Shown here in pieces: positions 39,500-47,960 of a DNA stretch of 62,707 nucleotides. The first letter of the stretch is position 1. The number at the start of each line of letters is the position of its first letter. The stretch spans positions 56,555 through 119,261 of the forward strand of contig DYJP01000001.1 of the NCBI GenBank assembly GCA_020723065.1, given 5' to 3'. The stretch is from Candidatus Micrarchaeum sp. (GTDB taxonomy: Archaea > Micrarchaeota > Micrarchaeia > CABMEP01). The position numbers and the translations under genes were made by a program. The notes under the pieces were generated by a model that saw nothing but the letters and a program-made list of their open reading frames with translations, was not told where the DNA came from and ran no database searches.

Positions 39500-39919
39500 T
39501 TACTCCTTTGGTTTGTTTTGTTTGGTGTTCTCCCCCTTATGTATGCCTTGGTAGAGCTGAGTTGCTTCTTCTATCTGAAGAAACACAATTTGTGCGATTT
39601 TGGCCCTTTTTTTCAGGCGGACTCCCCGTCCATTATGCACGATCAGGGTTGCTTCTCCCTTTCCACTGTATCCAGGATCCCAGAATCCATTATAGATATC
39701 GCATCCGCATCTTGTTAAAGAGATTCTGCATATTGTTATTGCAGATAGGTCCTTGGGCATGTTGACGATTTCCGCGATTTGTATCTTGTATGCCGCTCTC
39801 GAAAGGCTGACCCATCCCTCTGAATCGAACTTCAGCTCGTTCATCTGGCTCAGTCGCCATTCTTTGTTGTCGAAATCTATGCTTCCCCTGCTTCCGAATG
39901 CGTACACATTTTCGAGCAT
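39500..39919 (-). CDS. dCTP deaminase/dUTPase family protein, N-terminus possibly disrupted
   Basis: Homologous frame extends upstream as MESSKE*KKDKLVEDYVDLKGQLQPSSFDLMLENVYAF...; GFWDPGYSGKGEATL is the trimer-fold signature. Confidence 0.75.
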   Translation of the reverse strand: MLENVYAFGSRGSIDFDNKEWRLSQMNELKFDSEGWVSLSRAAYKIQIAEIVNMPKDLSAITICRISLTRCGCDIYNGFWDPGYSGKGEATLIVHNGRGVRLKKRAKIAQIVFLQIEEATQLYQGIHKGENTKQNKPKE

Positions 39920-40051
39920 AAGATCGAAGCTTGAAGGCTGAAGCTGTCCCTTAAGGTCGACGTAGTCTTCTACTAGTTTATCCTTTTTTTATTCTTTGGA
40001 GGATTCCATCATGGTTAAGCATGTAGTATATGGATGGAAAACTAAAAAAAG

Positions 40052-40222
40052 TTACCACATGCTTTTGGTCTTCTGTCTTCTCCATTTTATTCTGTTCCAC
40101 ACTCTTTTATGCATGAAATAGGCGGCTGTTGCGTAGAGGCTTATCCCTAGGGTTGCTTCAATCGCGAGATTTGAATCTTTTGTCAGGAACAAGAATATAA
40201 AATAATCTGCAATCAAGATCAT
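40052..40222 (-). pseudogene. DUF2061-like small membrane protein, N-terminus interrupted
   Basis: Frame reads ERSFVKTIT*RIMILIADYFIFLFLTKDSNLAIEATLGISLYATAAYFMHKRVWNRIKWRR; KTIT and HxRVWNxIKW match DUF2061. Confidence 0.6.
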
Positions 40223-40311
40223 TATTCTTTAGGTGATTGTTTTCACGAACGATCGTTCCCATCGCTCTATAAAGTGTGCACGTCGTCGCTTATTCTTTTC
40301 GCCGTGTCCAT

Positions 40312-41580
40312 TCAATCAGTACCTTTCATGGTTGTAGTTCCGGCACCGTTTGCCTCGTCGCCGCTGTTTTCTTGTTTTTTGCCGTTTGAATACAGGAAAA
40401 CTCCGACAGAAGCCACTACATTCGAAAGTATGATGATTAGCAGTACCATTTCAGTGAATCCGGCTATTTTCAGTCCGATATACTGCGGGTATGTGGACAA
40501 AACGGCCGCCGCCAGCCCTTTCGGCATCATCATTGCTGCGAAGTTCCTTTCTCTGTTTGTAAAGAAGAATTGTGCGACCAGCCTTCTCATCAGGTATATC
40601 CCAATTATTATCAGAATCGACGTGATTATCATGCTGTTACTGAGCGAATTGAAGCTGAAGAGCAGCCCTATGTACACGAAGAAGAAAGTCCTTACGAAGA
40701 ATGCAAGCTCCTTTTGTGATTCAGAAAGCCTTTTCTTTATAGAAGCTGCGTTTATGTTCTTGAAAGGCATGCTTTCAATATTTCCCAGAATCAGGCCGAA
40801 AACGAATACTGCGATGATTCCGTTGCTTCCGAGAAGCTCTACCGATGCATAAAGCAAAAGCGTTGCCGCAAGGGTAAGAACTGACGAGAATTCCCATCCT
40901 TCGAAGTATATCAGCAATCTAAACCAGGTGATCCCGAATACCGCGCCCAGGACAAGGGAGGTTGTGAACGAAGTGGCTAGAGACTGGGCTATCAGCTTCG
41001 GATCTACCGATCCGGCCACGATTATTTGGCCCAGCATTACCACGGAGATGATCGTCAGCGAATCGTTTATTGTGGCTTCAAGGTTTATTACATCTTTGAC
41101 TTCTTCAGATATCTTGCTGTATCTCATCAAGCACATCGTGGCTACTGCGGTGGTTCCTCCCAGCGTAGCCCCCATCAGAAGGCTTTCAAACACAGTCCAT
41201 TTGAAAATCAAGAACACTACCCCGGATATTGCAGACGCAGTGAGGATGAATGTGATTAAAGTGAATAAAGACGCCTTTCCAAGGCTTTTTGATAGCGAGC
41301 GTATGTTGAAAACCAGCCCTCCTTCGAATATTATTATCATGAGCGTGAGAGGTCCGAACAGAGGCATTAATCCCATGAAAAGTTCCCGGTCTATAACATT
41401 AAGTATTGGGCCAAGCACTATTCCTATTAGGATGAGGAGGATTATGTCTGGGATGCTGGTCGTCTTGAATAGTTTGGACATGAAAAATCCTATGAATATT
41501 ATAGCGCTTATCAGACTGAATGTTGTAATCGGGTCCATACAATATATCTGGAACTTAATTTTAAAAAAGGTTTTAATCAT
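40312..41580 (-). CDS. Cation:proton antiporter (CPA-type)
   Basis: Polytopic; IIFEGGLVFNIRSL, LEATINDSLTIISVV. Confidence 0.9.
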   Translation of the reverse strand: MIKTFFKIKFQIYCMDPITTFSLISAIIFIGFFMSKLFKTTSIPDIILLILIGIVLGPILNVIDRELFMGLMPLFGPLTLMIIIFEGGLVFNIRSLSKSLGKASLFTLITFILTASAISGVVFLIFKWTVFESLLMGATLGGTTAVATMCLMRYSKISEEVKDVINLEATINDSLTIISVVMLGQIIVAGSVDPKLIAQSLATSFTTSLVLGAVFGITWFRLLIYFEGWEFSSVLTLAATLLLYASVELLGSNGIIAVFVFGLILGNIESMPFKNINAASIKKRLSESQKELAFFVRTFFFVYIGLLFSFNSLSNSMIITSILIIIGIYLMRRLVAQFFFTNRERNFAAMMMPKGLAAAVLSTYPQYIGLKIAGFTEMVLLIIILSNVVASVGVFLYSNGKKQENSGDEANGAGTTTMKGTD

Positions 41581-41601
41581 CTATGGTTCAGGCATGCAGC
41601 T

Positions 41602-42555
41602 TTAATAGACTGCGACTTGGGTCCCGGCCATGACCAGTATATACAATGCATAGATTGCAAGGAGCTTGATTCCGTCATTCTTGTCCAGCTTTCTGTTCTT
41701 CCAAAGAGAGTATCCCAGGAATCCTGAAGAAAGGAATATGCACGCCATTATTGGGGTTGAGATAAGAACATTTGGCTCGAACTGGTTGATCGCAGCATTG
41801 AGGCCCAGCAGCAGCGAGACGTTGGTAACATTGCTTCCCAGGATGTTCCCGATAGCAAGCCCCCATCTCCCCTTCTTTGCTGCCGCAAGGTTCACGGCAA
41901 GTTCGGGGGCGGACGTTCCTAACGCTACTATCGTGGCGCCTATGAATGATTGGAATATGTCGAGCTGGGTGGCAATGAGGACTGCGTTTTCGACCGCGAA
42001 TCCTGCGCTGATTATGACCACGAGCATTCCCACCAGGGTTATCACCAGGTCTATGCCTGCTTCTTTCTTGCTGACGTTGTTCGATGCGTTGTTATGCGGG
42101 ACCCCTTCGCTGATTACTTCCCTAAGGAAAAGGAGGTATATCACAATGAGGATCACGGCATCGGTTATTCCCATATGCCCGTCGATTACGAGTATGAAAG
42201 GTATGAACGAAAGGAACAGGAACATCAGCATCGCTCCTATCGTTTTCCTGTTGAATCTTTTGCTTTCCCTGATGAATGCGCTCAGACCGAGTATTAATGC
42301 GACATTCGTCACGTTGGAGCCAAGGAGGTCTCCGAGTGAAAGGTTGTTGTTACCTCCTGCGGACGACACCACTACGACCGAAAGTTCAGGGAGAGATGTT
42401 AGAAGAGATATGAGTAGGAAACCTATCGCTAGTTCGGTTATTCCAAGATATTTCGCTAAGCGCGAGGCGCTTTCGACGACATAGCGTGCCGCGAGCCCCA
42501 ATACCCCTATCGATGCTAGAAGAACTGCAAATTGAACTATGATGTCAAATGCCAT
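41602..42555 (-). CDS. CaCA-family Na+/Ca2+ antiporter
   Basis: SLPELSVVVVSSAGGNNNLSLGDLLGSNVTNVALIL and ALGTSAPELAVNLAAAKKGRWGLAIGNILGSNVTNVSLLL repeats. Confidence 0.94.
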   Translation of the reverse strand: MAFDIIVQFAVLLASIGVLGLAARYVVESASRLAKYLGITELAIGFLLISLLTSLPELSVVVVSSAGGNNNLSLGDLLGSNVTNVALILGLSAFIRESKRFNRKTIGAMLMFLFLSFIPFILVIDGHMGITDAVILIVIYLLFLREVISEGVPHNNASNNVSKKEAGIDLVITLVGMLVVIISAGFAVENAVLIATQLDIFQSFIGATIVALGTSAPELAVNLAAAKKGRWGLAIGNILGSNVTNVSLLLGLNAAINQFEPNVLISTPIMACIFLSSGFLGYSLWKNRKLDKNDGIKLLAIYALYILVMAGTQVAVY

Positions 42556-42669
42556 AATGGTATTTCTGTAGATTCTTTAAATACTTACTGATTGTTTGAA
42601 AAAAACAGGAATAAAAATGGCCGCAGCCTTTGCTCGATGCAAAGGTGCGCCTTTTTATTGGATGAAAAG

Positions 42670-42811
42670 GGCCGCAGCCGAGAATCGAACTCGGGCCCGA
42701 AGGTTTCTATGAAGTTCCCTTGAAAGAACATTTCATCGATTTTCTGATGAAACTCTTTTTTCAAAAGAGTTTCTCCACAGCCTTCCGTGCTACCATTACA
42801 CCACCGCGGCC
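42670..42811 (-). tRNA. tRNA-His(GTG) with a ~70-nt BHB intron (about 42705-42774)
   Basis: G-1/C73, GCCGCGG/CUGCGGC acceptor, GAAGG/CCUUC anticodon stem, loop CUGUGG, CUGUG/CAUAG central helix, AAA bulge. Confidence 0.9.
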
Positions 42812-42893
42812 ATTTTTAGATTTTATTATTATTTAGTTGATTACTTTTATATTACTTTATTTTACTAGATTGCGCACCGAACTTCTGTAGAGG

Positions 42894-43215
42894 CTAAAAC
42901 AGTTGCTTTTTTTTCCGGTCCTTTCCAATATTGGTTATATCTTCTGAAATTATGAATATTCCCTATGGATGTATATTCAGGAGGAATCTTCTTGATTCCG
43001 TCCGGATACTCGAACTCATTTTCGAATCTTGAAGGGATTCTGTTTTTCATACACCTGTTCAGCTCGTTGAACATGTCAGTCTTTTCTATCCCAGGATATC
43101 ATTCCATCATTGTTTTTCCGATGAGTTCTTCTCTGCTTCTTCTGTTATGATTGACTGCGGAATCGTTTATGTAAATATATCTCCGGTCTCGCCCAATTAT
43201 CTGGAAGCCTTCCAT
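42894..43215 (-). pseudogene. PAS-domain protein remnant
   Basis: MEGFQIIGRDRRYIYINDSAVNHNRRSREELIGKTMME*YPGIEKTDMFNELNRC...FENEFEYPDG(fs)ESRRFLLNIHP*GIFIISEDITNIGKDRKKK; stops and frameshift. Confidence 0.8.
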
Positions 43216-43347
43216 CAATTATTCAGTATTTGTTTGTATTCTGGTTCGTGCTGCCGGTAATCTCGATTTTCTTTTCTAATTCGGTTTGCTCAGTTTATTT
43301 TCGTTGCCTGCTCCCATGCCATTAATTCCATACGTTAGAATTAAATT

Positions 43348-44442
43348 TCATCTTGTTATTTTAGCGTTTTCCATTGCCGCCTTGGTTTCCGCCGCTTCCT
43401 TGTTCTTTTCGAAATAGGTTCTTACTGGTTCAAGTATGTTTATGAGGCTTTCTCCAATTGTATTCTTGAGATCCATCGGATGAAGTTTCCCTTTAGCGAA
43501 AGAGGTCTTAAGTTCTTCAAAAGACTGAAGTTCGAGGTTTCCGCCGAATCTGTTCGGTCTCTTGATTGTCAATGAATCAGTTTCCCTGAATATGATGTGC
43601 TTCGCAAGATCGAGTACAGGGTTGTTCTCGGTTTCTCTTTCTGGACAGAATGCCTTTGATATCTTGCTTTTAATTTCTTCAGGAGAATCGTAGATGAATA
43701 TTGCCGTATTTGGCTTAGATTTCGACATCTTAACTGCGCTCAGCGCCTCTTTTTTAGCTGCAGGATCTGTTGGCAATGGCCAGACGTCAGGCTTGATCAA
43801 TCCTTGCAAAAGATGGTGATGCACAGGAACTGGTTTCCAGAACCCTATCTTCTCACCTATCTCCATTGCAACCACGTTTGCCTTTCTCTGGTCCATTCCT
43901 AGCTGCGGAATGTGTACTCCGAAGTGGAATATGTCGGCGACCTGCATAGGAGTGTACAACAATGATGCAATCTTCATGCCTTCCGATTCTTTTCTTCCCG
44001 AGATCTCAAGGGTTCTTATCCCTCTTGCCACTGTCATTTCTTTTGCAACTTTTACGACAGTCTCCCAGTACTCTATGTCATCGTAAAGCTTGTCTGGCCA
44101 TACGAATTCCACCTTGTCTTCCGGAACGCCTAATGCTATCCATGAATGCTTGAAATGCAGGGCGGCTTTCTTTATCAGCTCCCTGTCTCCGCCCAGCTTG
44201 TCGTTCATCCATGCGTGCCAGGTCGCGAGATAGACCTTGAACTTGATTCCTGCTTCGATGAGATCCTTCATCTTGTAGGCGCACATCACTCCTGTTCCTA
44301 GGTGAACCTTCCCTGAAGGTTCGAATCCGTTGTATGCCACTGGATTGCTTTCTGTTTCTAGCAGCCCTCTGAGCGCTTGCTGAGTGAGAACCTCTTCAGT
44401 AGGCGGTCTCGAGATTAGTTCGATACGTTTTTCTATGTCCAT
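43348..44442 (-). CDS. tyrS: Tyrosyl-tRNA synthetase
   Basis: NGFEPSGKVHLGTG, VKMSKSKPNTAIF. Confidence 0.95.
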   Translation of the reverse strand: MDIEKRIELISRPPTEEVLTQQALRGLLETESNPVAYNGFEPSGKVHLGTGVMCAYKMKDLIEAGIKFKVYLATWHAWMNDKLGGDRELIKKAALHFKHSWIALGVPEDKVEFVWPDKLYDDIEYWETVVKVAKEMTVARGIRTLEISGRKESEGMKIASLLYTPMQVADIFHFGVHIPQLGMDQRKANVVAMEIGEKIGFWKPVPVHHHLLQGLIKPDVWPLPTDPAAKKEALSAVKMSKSKPNTAIFIYDSPEEIKSKISKAFCPERETENNPVLDLAKHIIFRETDSLTIKRPNRFGGNLELQSFEELKTSFAKGKLHPMDLKNTIGESLINILEPVRTYFEKNKEAAETKAAMENAKITR

Positions 44443-44652
44443 GATATCAAATCCCCTGCCAAAACTTTTAAAGATTGTTTTATTCGGTTTGATTCGAATT
44501 AGTGCATTGAATCAGGGAAAGGTATAAAAATTAATGGATGTAATCTATATTACTATTTAGTTATTATTAATTGCTAAATTTATTTTGAAAATAAAATTTA
44601 TTTAGGTGATTTTTTGGGCGCAAAACCAAGAAAATGGAAGAAGAAAGGAAAA

Positions 44653-44727
44653 ATGAGATGGAAATGGGTAAAGAAGCGAAGAAAGAAGATGCGCAGAATG
44701 CAGAAGAGAAGAGTAGGCGAACTGTAA
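44653..44727 (+). CDS. rpl41e: Ribosomal protein L41e-like (24 aa)
   Basis: MRWKWVKKRRKKMRRMQKRRVGEL*; MRxKWxKKRxKKMRR pattern typical of L41e. Confidence 0.6.
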   Translation: MRWKWVKKRRKKMRRMQKRRVGEL

Positions 44728-44736
44728 GTGTTTCGT

Positions 44737-44901
44737 ATGGTAAAGAACTTTATAAGAAACATTGGACAGAGGCTCAAATCCGCCTTCTCTTCGAAAGTTT
44801 TCTCCAAAGAGCAGGAGAAGTATTCCAAGAAGATAAAGACGCCCAAGTCTTACTACCGGACAAAGGCGAAGCAGCAGTCTTCTGCAAAGAAGAAGAGATA
44901 A
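44737..44901 (+). CDS. Small basic protein (54 aa)
   Basis: MVKNFIRNIGQRLKSAFSSKVFSKEQEKYSKKIKTPKSYYRTKAKQQSSAKKKR*; opens just after the L41e-like stop. Confidence 0.5.
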   Translation: MVKNFIRNIGQRLKSAFSSKVFSKEQEKYSKKIKTPKSYYRTKAKQQSSAKKKR

Positions 44902-44969
44902 TTTCTTTTTATTTTTCAATTGCCGGAATTCTTTAAGGATTCCGGACTATACCTTCTCAAGAGATTTGC

Positions 44970-45806
44970 ATGGCAAAAAGAATTTTGAGGATCAAGGCTT
45001 CTAAGAGGGCCCAACATTTGGTTCGTAAACACGCTATTTCTAAGCATAAGCAAGGTGCTAGGTATGGGAAGGAGTACGATCTTTATAACATGTCCACTTT
45101 CAGGAACATTGGAGCAATAACAGAGAAGGAACAGGACAAGTTATTTGAATCTAAAGTTTTCGTTGTGGGTTGCGGAGGACTTGGAGAGATTGCAATCGAT
45201 ATGCTCGCAAGGGCCGGTGTCGGAGAGATTTGCTTTGCAGACGGAGACGTTTTCGAGGTCACCAATCTGAACCGCCAGCTATTCAGTTCTTACTCGGTCA
45301 TCGGTAAGAAGAAGGTGGATGTGATATCCAAACGGTTGAGAGACATCAATTCTTCAATTAAATTAAATCCTGTTGCGGAGTTTATTTCAAGCGAGGAGTC
45401 CGCTGCAAGGCTTTTCAAGGGATGTGACCTTGTGGTGGACGGATTGGATAATGTTCTTTCAAGAATTTATGTTTCAAGAGCGGCCAAGGACTGCGAAATT
45501 CCTTATGTTTTCGGTGCAGCGGAGAAAACTAGGGGATACTCCACGGTGTTCCTTCCGAAGGCGCAGAGCTACGAATCTGTTTTCATGCTCCCGTCCAACG
45601 GAAAGAGAATGGATTTCAAGATGAAGGAACGCATGAAGAATGCGGCGGGCTGCCAGTCTATTCTCGGCGTGACTGCCAACATAGTTGGGGTGATTCAAGC
45701 AACGCAGGCGATCAACTATCTGCTCGGGAAGAAATTCATTTCTGTTCCTGATTTTATACATGTTTCCCTGTTCGACGAGATTCCGTTCAAGGTTACCACA
45801 TTGTGA
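44970..45806 (+). CDS. ThiF/MoeB/HesA-type E1-like adenylyltransferase
   Basis: VFVVGCGGLGEIAIDMLARAGVGEICFADGDVFEVTNLNRQLF. Confidence 0.9.
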   Translation: MAKRILRIKASKRAQHLVRKHAISKHKQGARYGKEYDLYNMSTFRNIGAITEKEQDKLFESKVFVVGCGGLGEIAIDMLARAGVGEICFADGDVFEVTNLNRQLFSSYSVIGKKKVDVISKRLRDINSSIKLNPVAEFISSEESAARLFKGCDLVVDGLDNVLSRIYVSRAAKDCEIPYVFGAAEKTRGYSTVFLPKAQSYESVFMLPSNGKRMDFKMKERMKNAAGCQSILGVTANIVGVIQATQAINYLLGKKFISVPDFIHVSLFDEIPFKVTTL

Positions 45807-45829
45807 TTTTTTCGCTTTAAAGTGATCTT

Positions 45830-46660
45830 ATGAAATTTGGCACAGCTGGAGTTCCATTGTCGTGCAAAGAAAGATCTTCAATTGCAGGAATCGCGTGTGT
45901 CAGGGAGCTAGGTTTGGATGCGTTTGAATTTGAATTTGTGCACGGATGTAAAATGGGGAAGGAGAAAGCCAAAGAGGCAGGCGAAGTAGCGAAGAAGAAT
46001 AAAGTCAGCCTGAGTGCTCATGCTTCTTATTACTTAAATCTTATTTCTCCTGAAAAAGTCAAACACGACAAGACAGTGAATGAGATACTTTTTACTGCAG
46101 AGATATTGGATGCAGCCGGAGGAGACAGGCTTGTTTTTCATCCAGGGTTTTATCTCAAGATGAGTCAGGCTGACGCTTACGAAAGGATAAAGAAGGAGCT
46201 TTTGAATATTGTAAGGGAGATAAATGACAGAGGTCTTAAAGTTCATTTAGCTCCCGAAACGACCGGAAAGCCGACTGCGTTCGGCTCTTTCGAGGATCTA
46301 TTTTCGCTTGCTCAGGAGATAGGCTATGATTACATAAGACCGACTGTCGACTGGGCTCACGTCCATGCAAGAGATAATGGAAGAATTAAGGGAAAGGAGT
46401 CTTATGTGTTGCTTCTTGAATACATGGAAAACAAAGTTGGAAAAGAGGCGCTTAAAACTCTGCATTGTCATATGTCTTCGATACATTTTACTGCCAAAGG
46501 GGAAGCGCACCACTTGACAATGGACCACGACGTTCCCCCGTTCAGGCCGCTTGCGGAGGCTCTTCACGACTTCAAATGCGATGGAACAATAATCTGTGAG
46601 TCCCCTGCAATTGAAAAAGATGCACTTTACATGCAAAAAATGTTTAATTCCATCAGATGA
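45830..46660 (+). CDS. nfo: Deoxyribonuclease IV (endonuclease IV)
   Basis: APETTGKPTAFGSFEDLFSLA, PTVDWAHVHAR, TLHCHMSSIHFTAKGEAHHLTM. Confidence 0.88.
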   Translation: MKFGTAGVPLSCKERSSIAGIACVRELGLDAFEFEFVHGCKMGKEKAKEAGEVAKKNKVSLSAHASYYLNLISPEKVKHDKTVNEILFTAEILDAAGGDRLVFHPGFYLKMSQADAYERIKKELLNIVREINDRGLKVHLAPETTGKPTAFGSFEDLFSLAQEIGYDYIRPTVDWAHVHARDNGRIKGKESYVLLLEYMENKVGKEALKTLHCHMSSIHFTAKGEAHHLTMDHDVPPFRPLAEALHDFKCDGTIICESPAIEKDALYMQKMFNSIR

Positions 46661-46739
46661 TTCGCATTTCAAGTTTTATCATTTCTTATTTTTTTTTAGC
46701 TAAAAATACCTTTTTTAAATTATACGCATAAATCTTTTT

Positions 46740-47939
46740 ATGGTAAAAAAAATTAAACATAAAAAGGTCAATACAAAGTCTCGTTCATTGACGCCTGTTA
46801 TGAAGAAGGCGCCGTTGCCTTCTGGCAAAGTCATCTATATGGATTATGCTGCAAGCACTCCCGTGAGAACAGAAGTGATAGAAGCGATGCTTCCGTACAT
46901 GCGAGAGAAGTTCGGAAATCCGTCTTCGCCACATAGATATGGGGAAGAAGCAAGAGAAGCAATTGAGCAATCCAAGGAAATAATAGCAAAGACGATTAAT
47001 GCCTCTCCGGAAGAAATAGTGTTCACATCCGGATCCACTGAATCCTCTGTTCTTGCAATAAAGGGGGTAGCATATGCGAAGGCAGGAATCGGCAAACATA
47101 TTCTTTCTTCTGTTGTAGAGCACGATTCGGTGTTCTCAACATGTAAAAGCCTGGTTGCAGATGGGTACATACTTTCAAACCTTCTTGTTGACATAGATGG
47201 GCTGATAAGCATAGCAGATCTGAGGTCCAAGATAACGCCTAAAACCACTCTTATATCCATACAGCATTCTAATGGTGAAGTTGGCACAATTCAGCCAATA
47301 GAAGATGTCGGTAGGATTGCGAAGGAGAAGAATGTTACTTTACATACGGATGCTACGTTTTCGTACGGGTGGGTCCCTCTCGATGTTAAAAAAATGAATG
47401 TGGATCTGATGACTTTTGATGCGCATCATTCATACGGTCCGAAAGGCATAGGCGCACTTTTTATAAAGAATGGTACGCTGATTAAGCCTTTGTTTAATAG
47501 CAGGGGTAATCAATTTAGGCCTGGTACGTTGGACATCGCTTCCATAGTTGGATTCGCAAAGTCGGCGGAATTGGCGCATAAGGAGATGAAAAGTAACCAA
47601 AAGAATCTTGAAAGGATGCAGAAGACATTCATAGACTATGTGGAGGAGCACATTAAGTTTGTAAAGCTTAATGGCCATATCTCAAGAAGGTTACCGCAGA
47701 ACATAAATTTCAGCTTCAGTGGCATAACCGGGCAAGAGCTCATAAGGCAGCTTCAATCCAACCAAGTCATAGCGTCTACATCTATAGACGGAAGGGTGTT
47801 GGAAGCGATAGGTGCCAAGGGAGAGAAGTTCACAGGCTCAGTGAGATTCAGTTTTGGAAAGGATACTTCGCCTGCGGACATCAAGACAGTGCTGTACCTT
47901 GTTCAGAATCTGGTGGAGAAGGAAAGGAAGGGTTATTAA
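46740..47939 (+). CDS. Cysteine desulfurase homolog lacking PLP-lysine and catalytic cysteine
   Basis: YMDYAASTPVRTEVIEAMLPYMREKFGNPSSPHRYG NifS/IscS fold; HHSYGPKG replaces SHKICGPKG; no STGSACSS loop. Confidence 0.85.
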   Translation: MVKKIKHKKVNTKSRSLTPVMKKAPLPSGKVIYMDYAASTPVRTEVIEAMLPYMREKFGNPSSPHRYGEEAREAIEQSKEIIAKTINASPEEIVFTSGSTESSVLAIKGVAYAKAGIGKHILSSVVEHDSVFSTCKSLVADGYILSNLLVDIDGLISIADLRSKITPKTTLISIQHSNGEVGTIQPIEDVGRIAKEKNVTLHTDATFSYGWVPLDVKKMNVDLMTFDAHHSYGPKGIGALFIKNGTLIKPLFNSRGNQFRPGTLDIASIVGFAKSAELAHKEMKSNQKNLERMQKTFIDYVEEHIKFVKLNGHISRRLPQNINFSFSGITGQELIRQLQSNQVIASTSIDGRVLEAIGAKGEKFTGSVRFSFGKDTSPADIKTVLYLVQNLVEKERKGY

Positions 47940-47960
47940 TTCCAATCTTCAGGCATCTTT

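Noticed and set aside
21617-43102. Possible stop-codon reassignment to explain in-frame stops in speD, dUTPase, DUF2061 and PAS frames
   Set aside because: The stops are of all three types (TAG, TAA, TGA) and coincide with frameshifts; other genes end normally. Decay or sequence error fits better.
44634-44936. 100-aa acidic ORF
   Set aside because: The overlapping frames encode an L41e-like peptide and a basic small protein with better biological sense.
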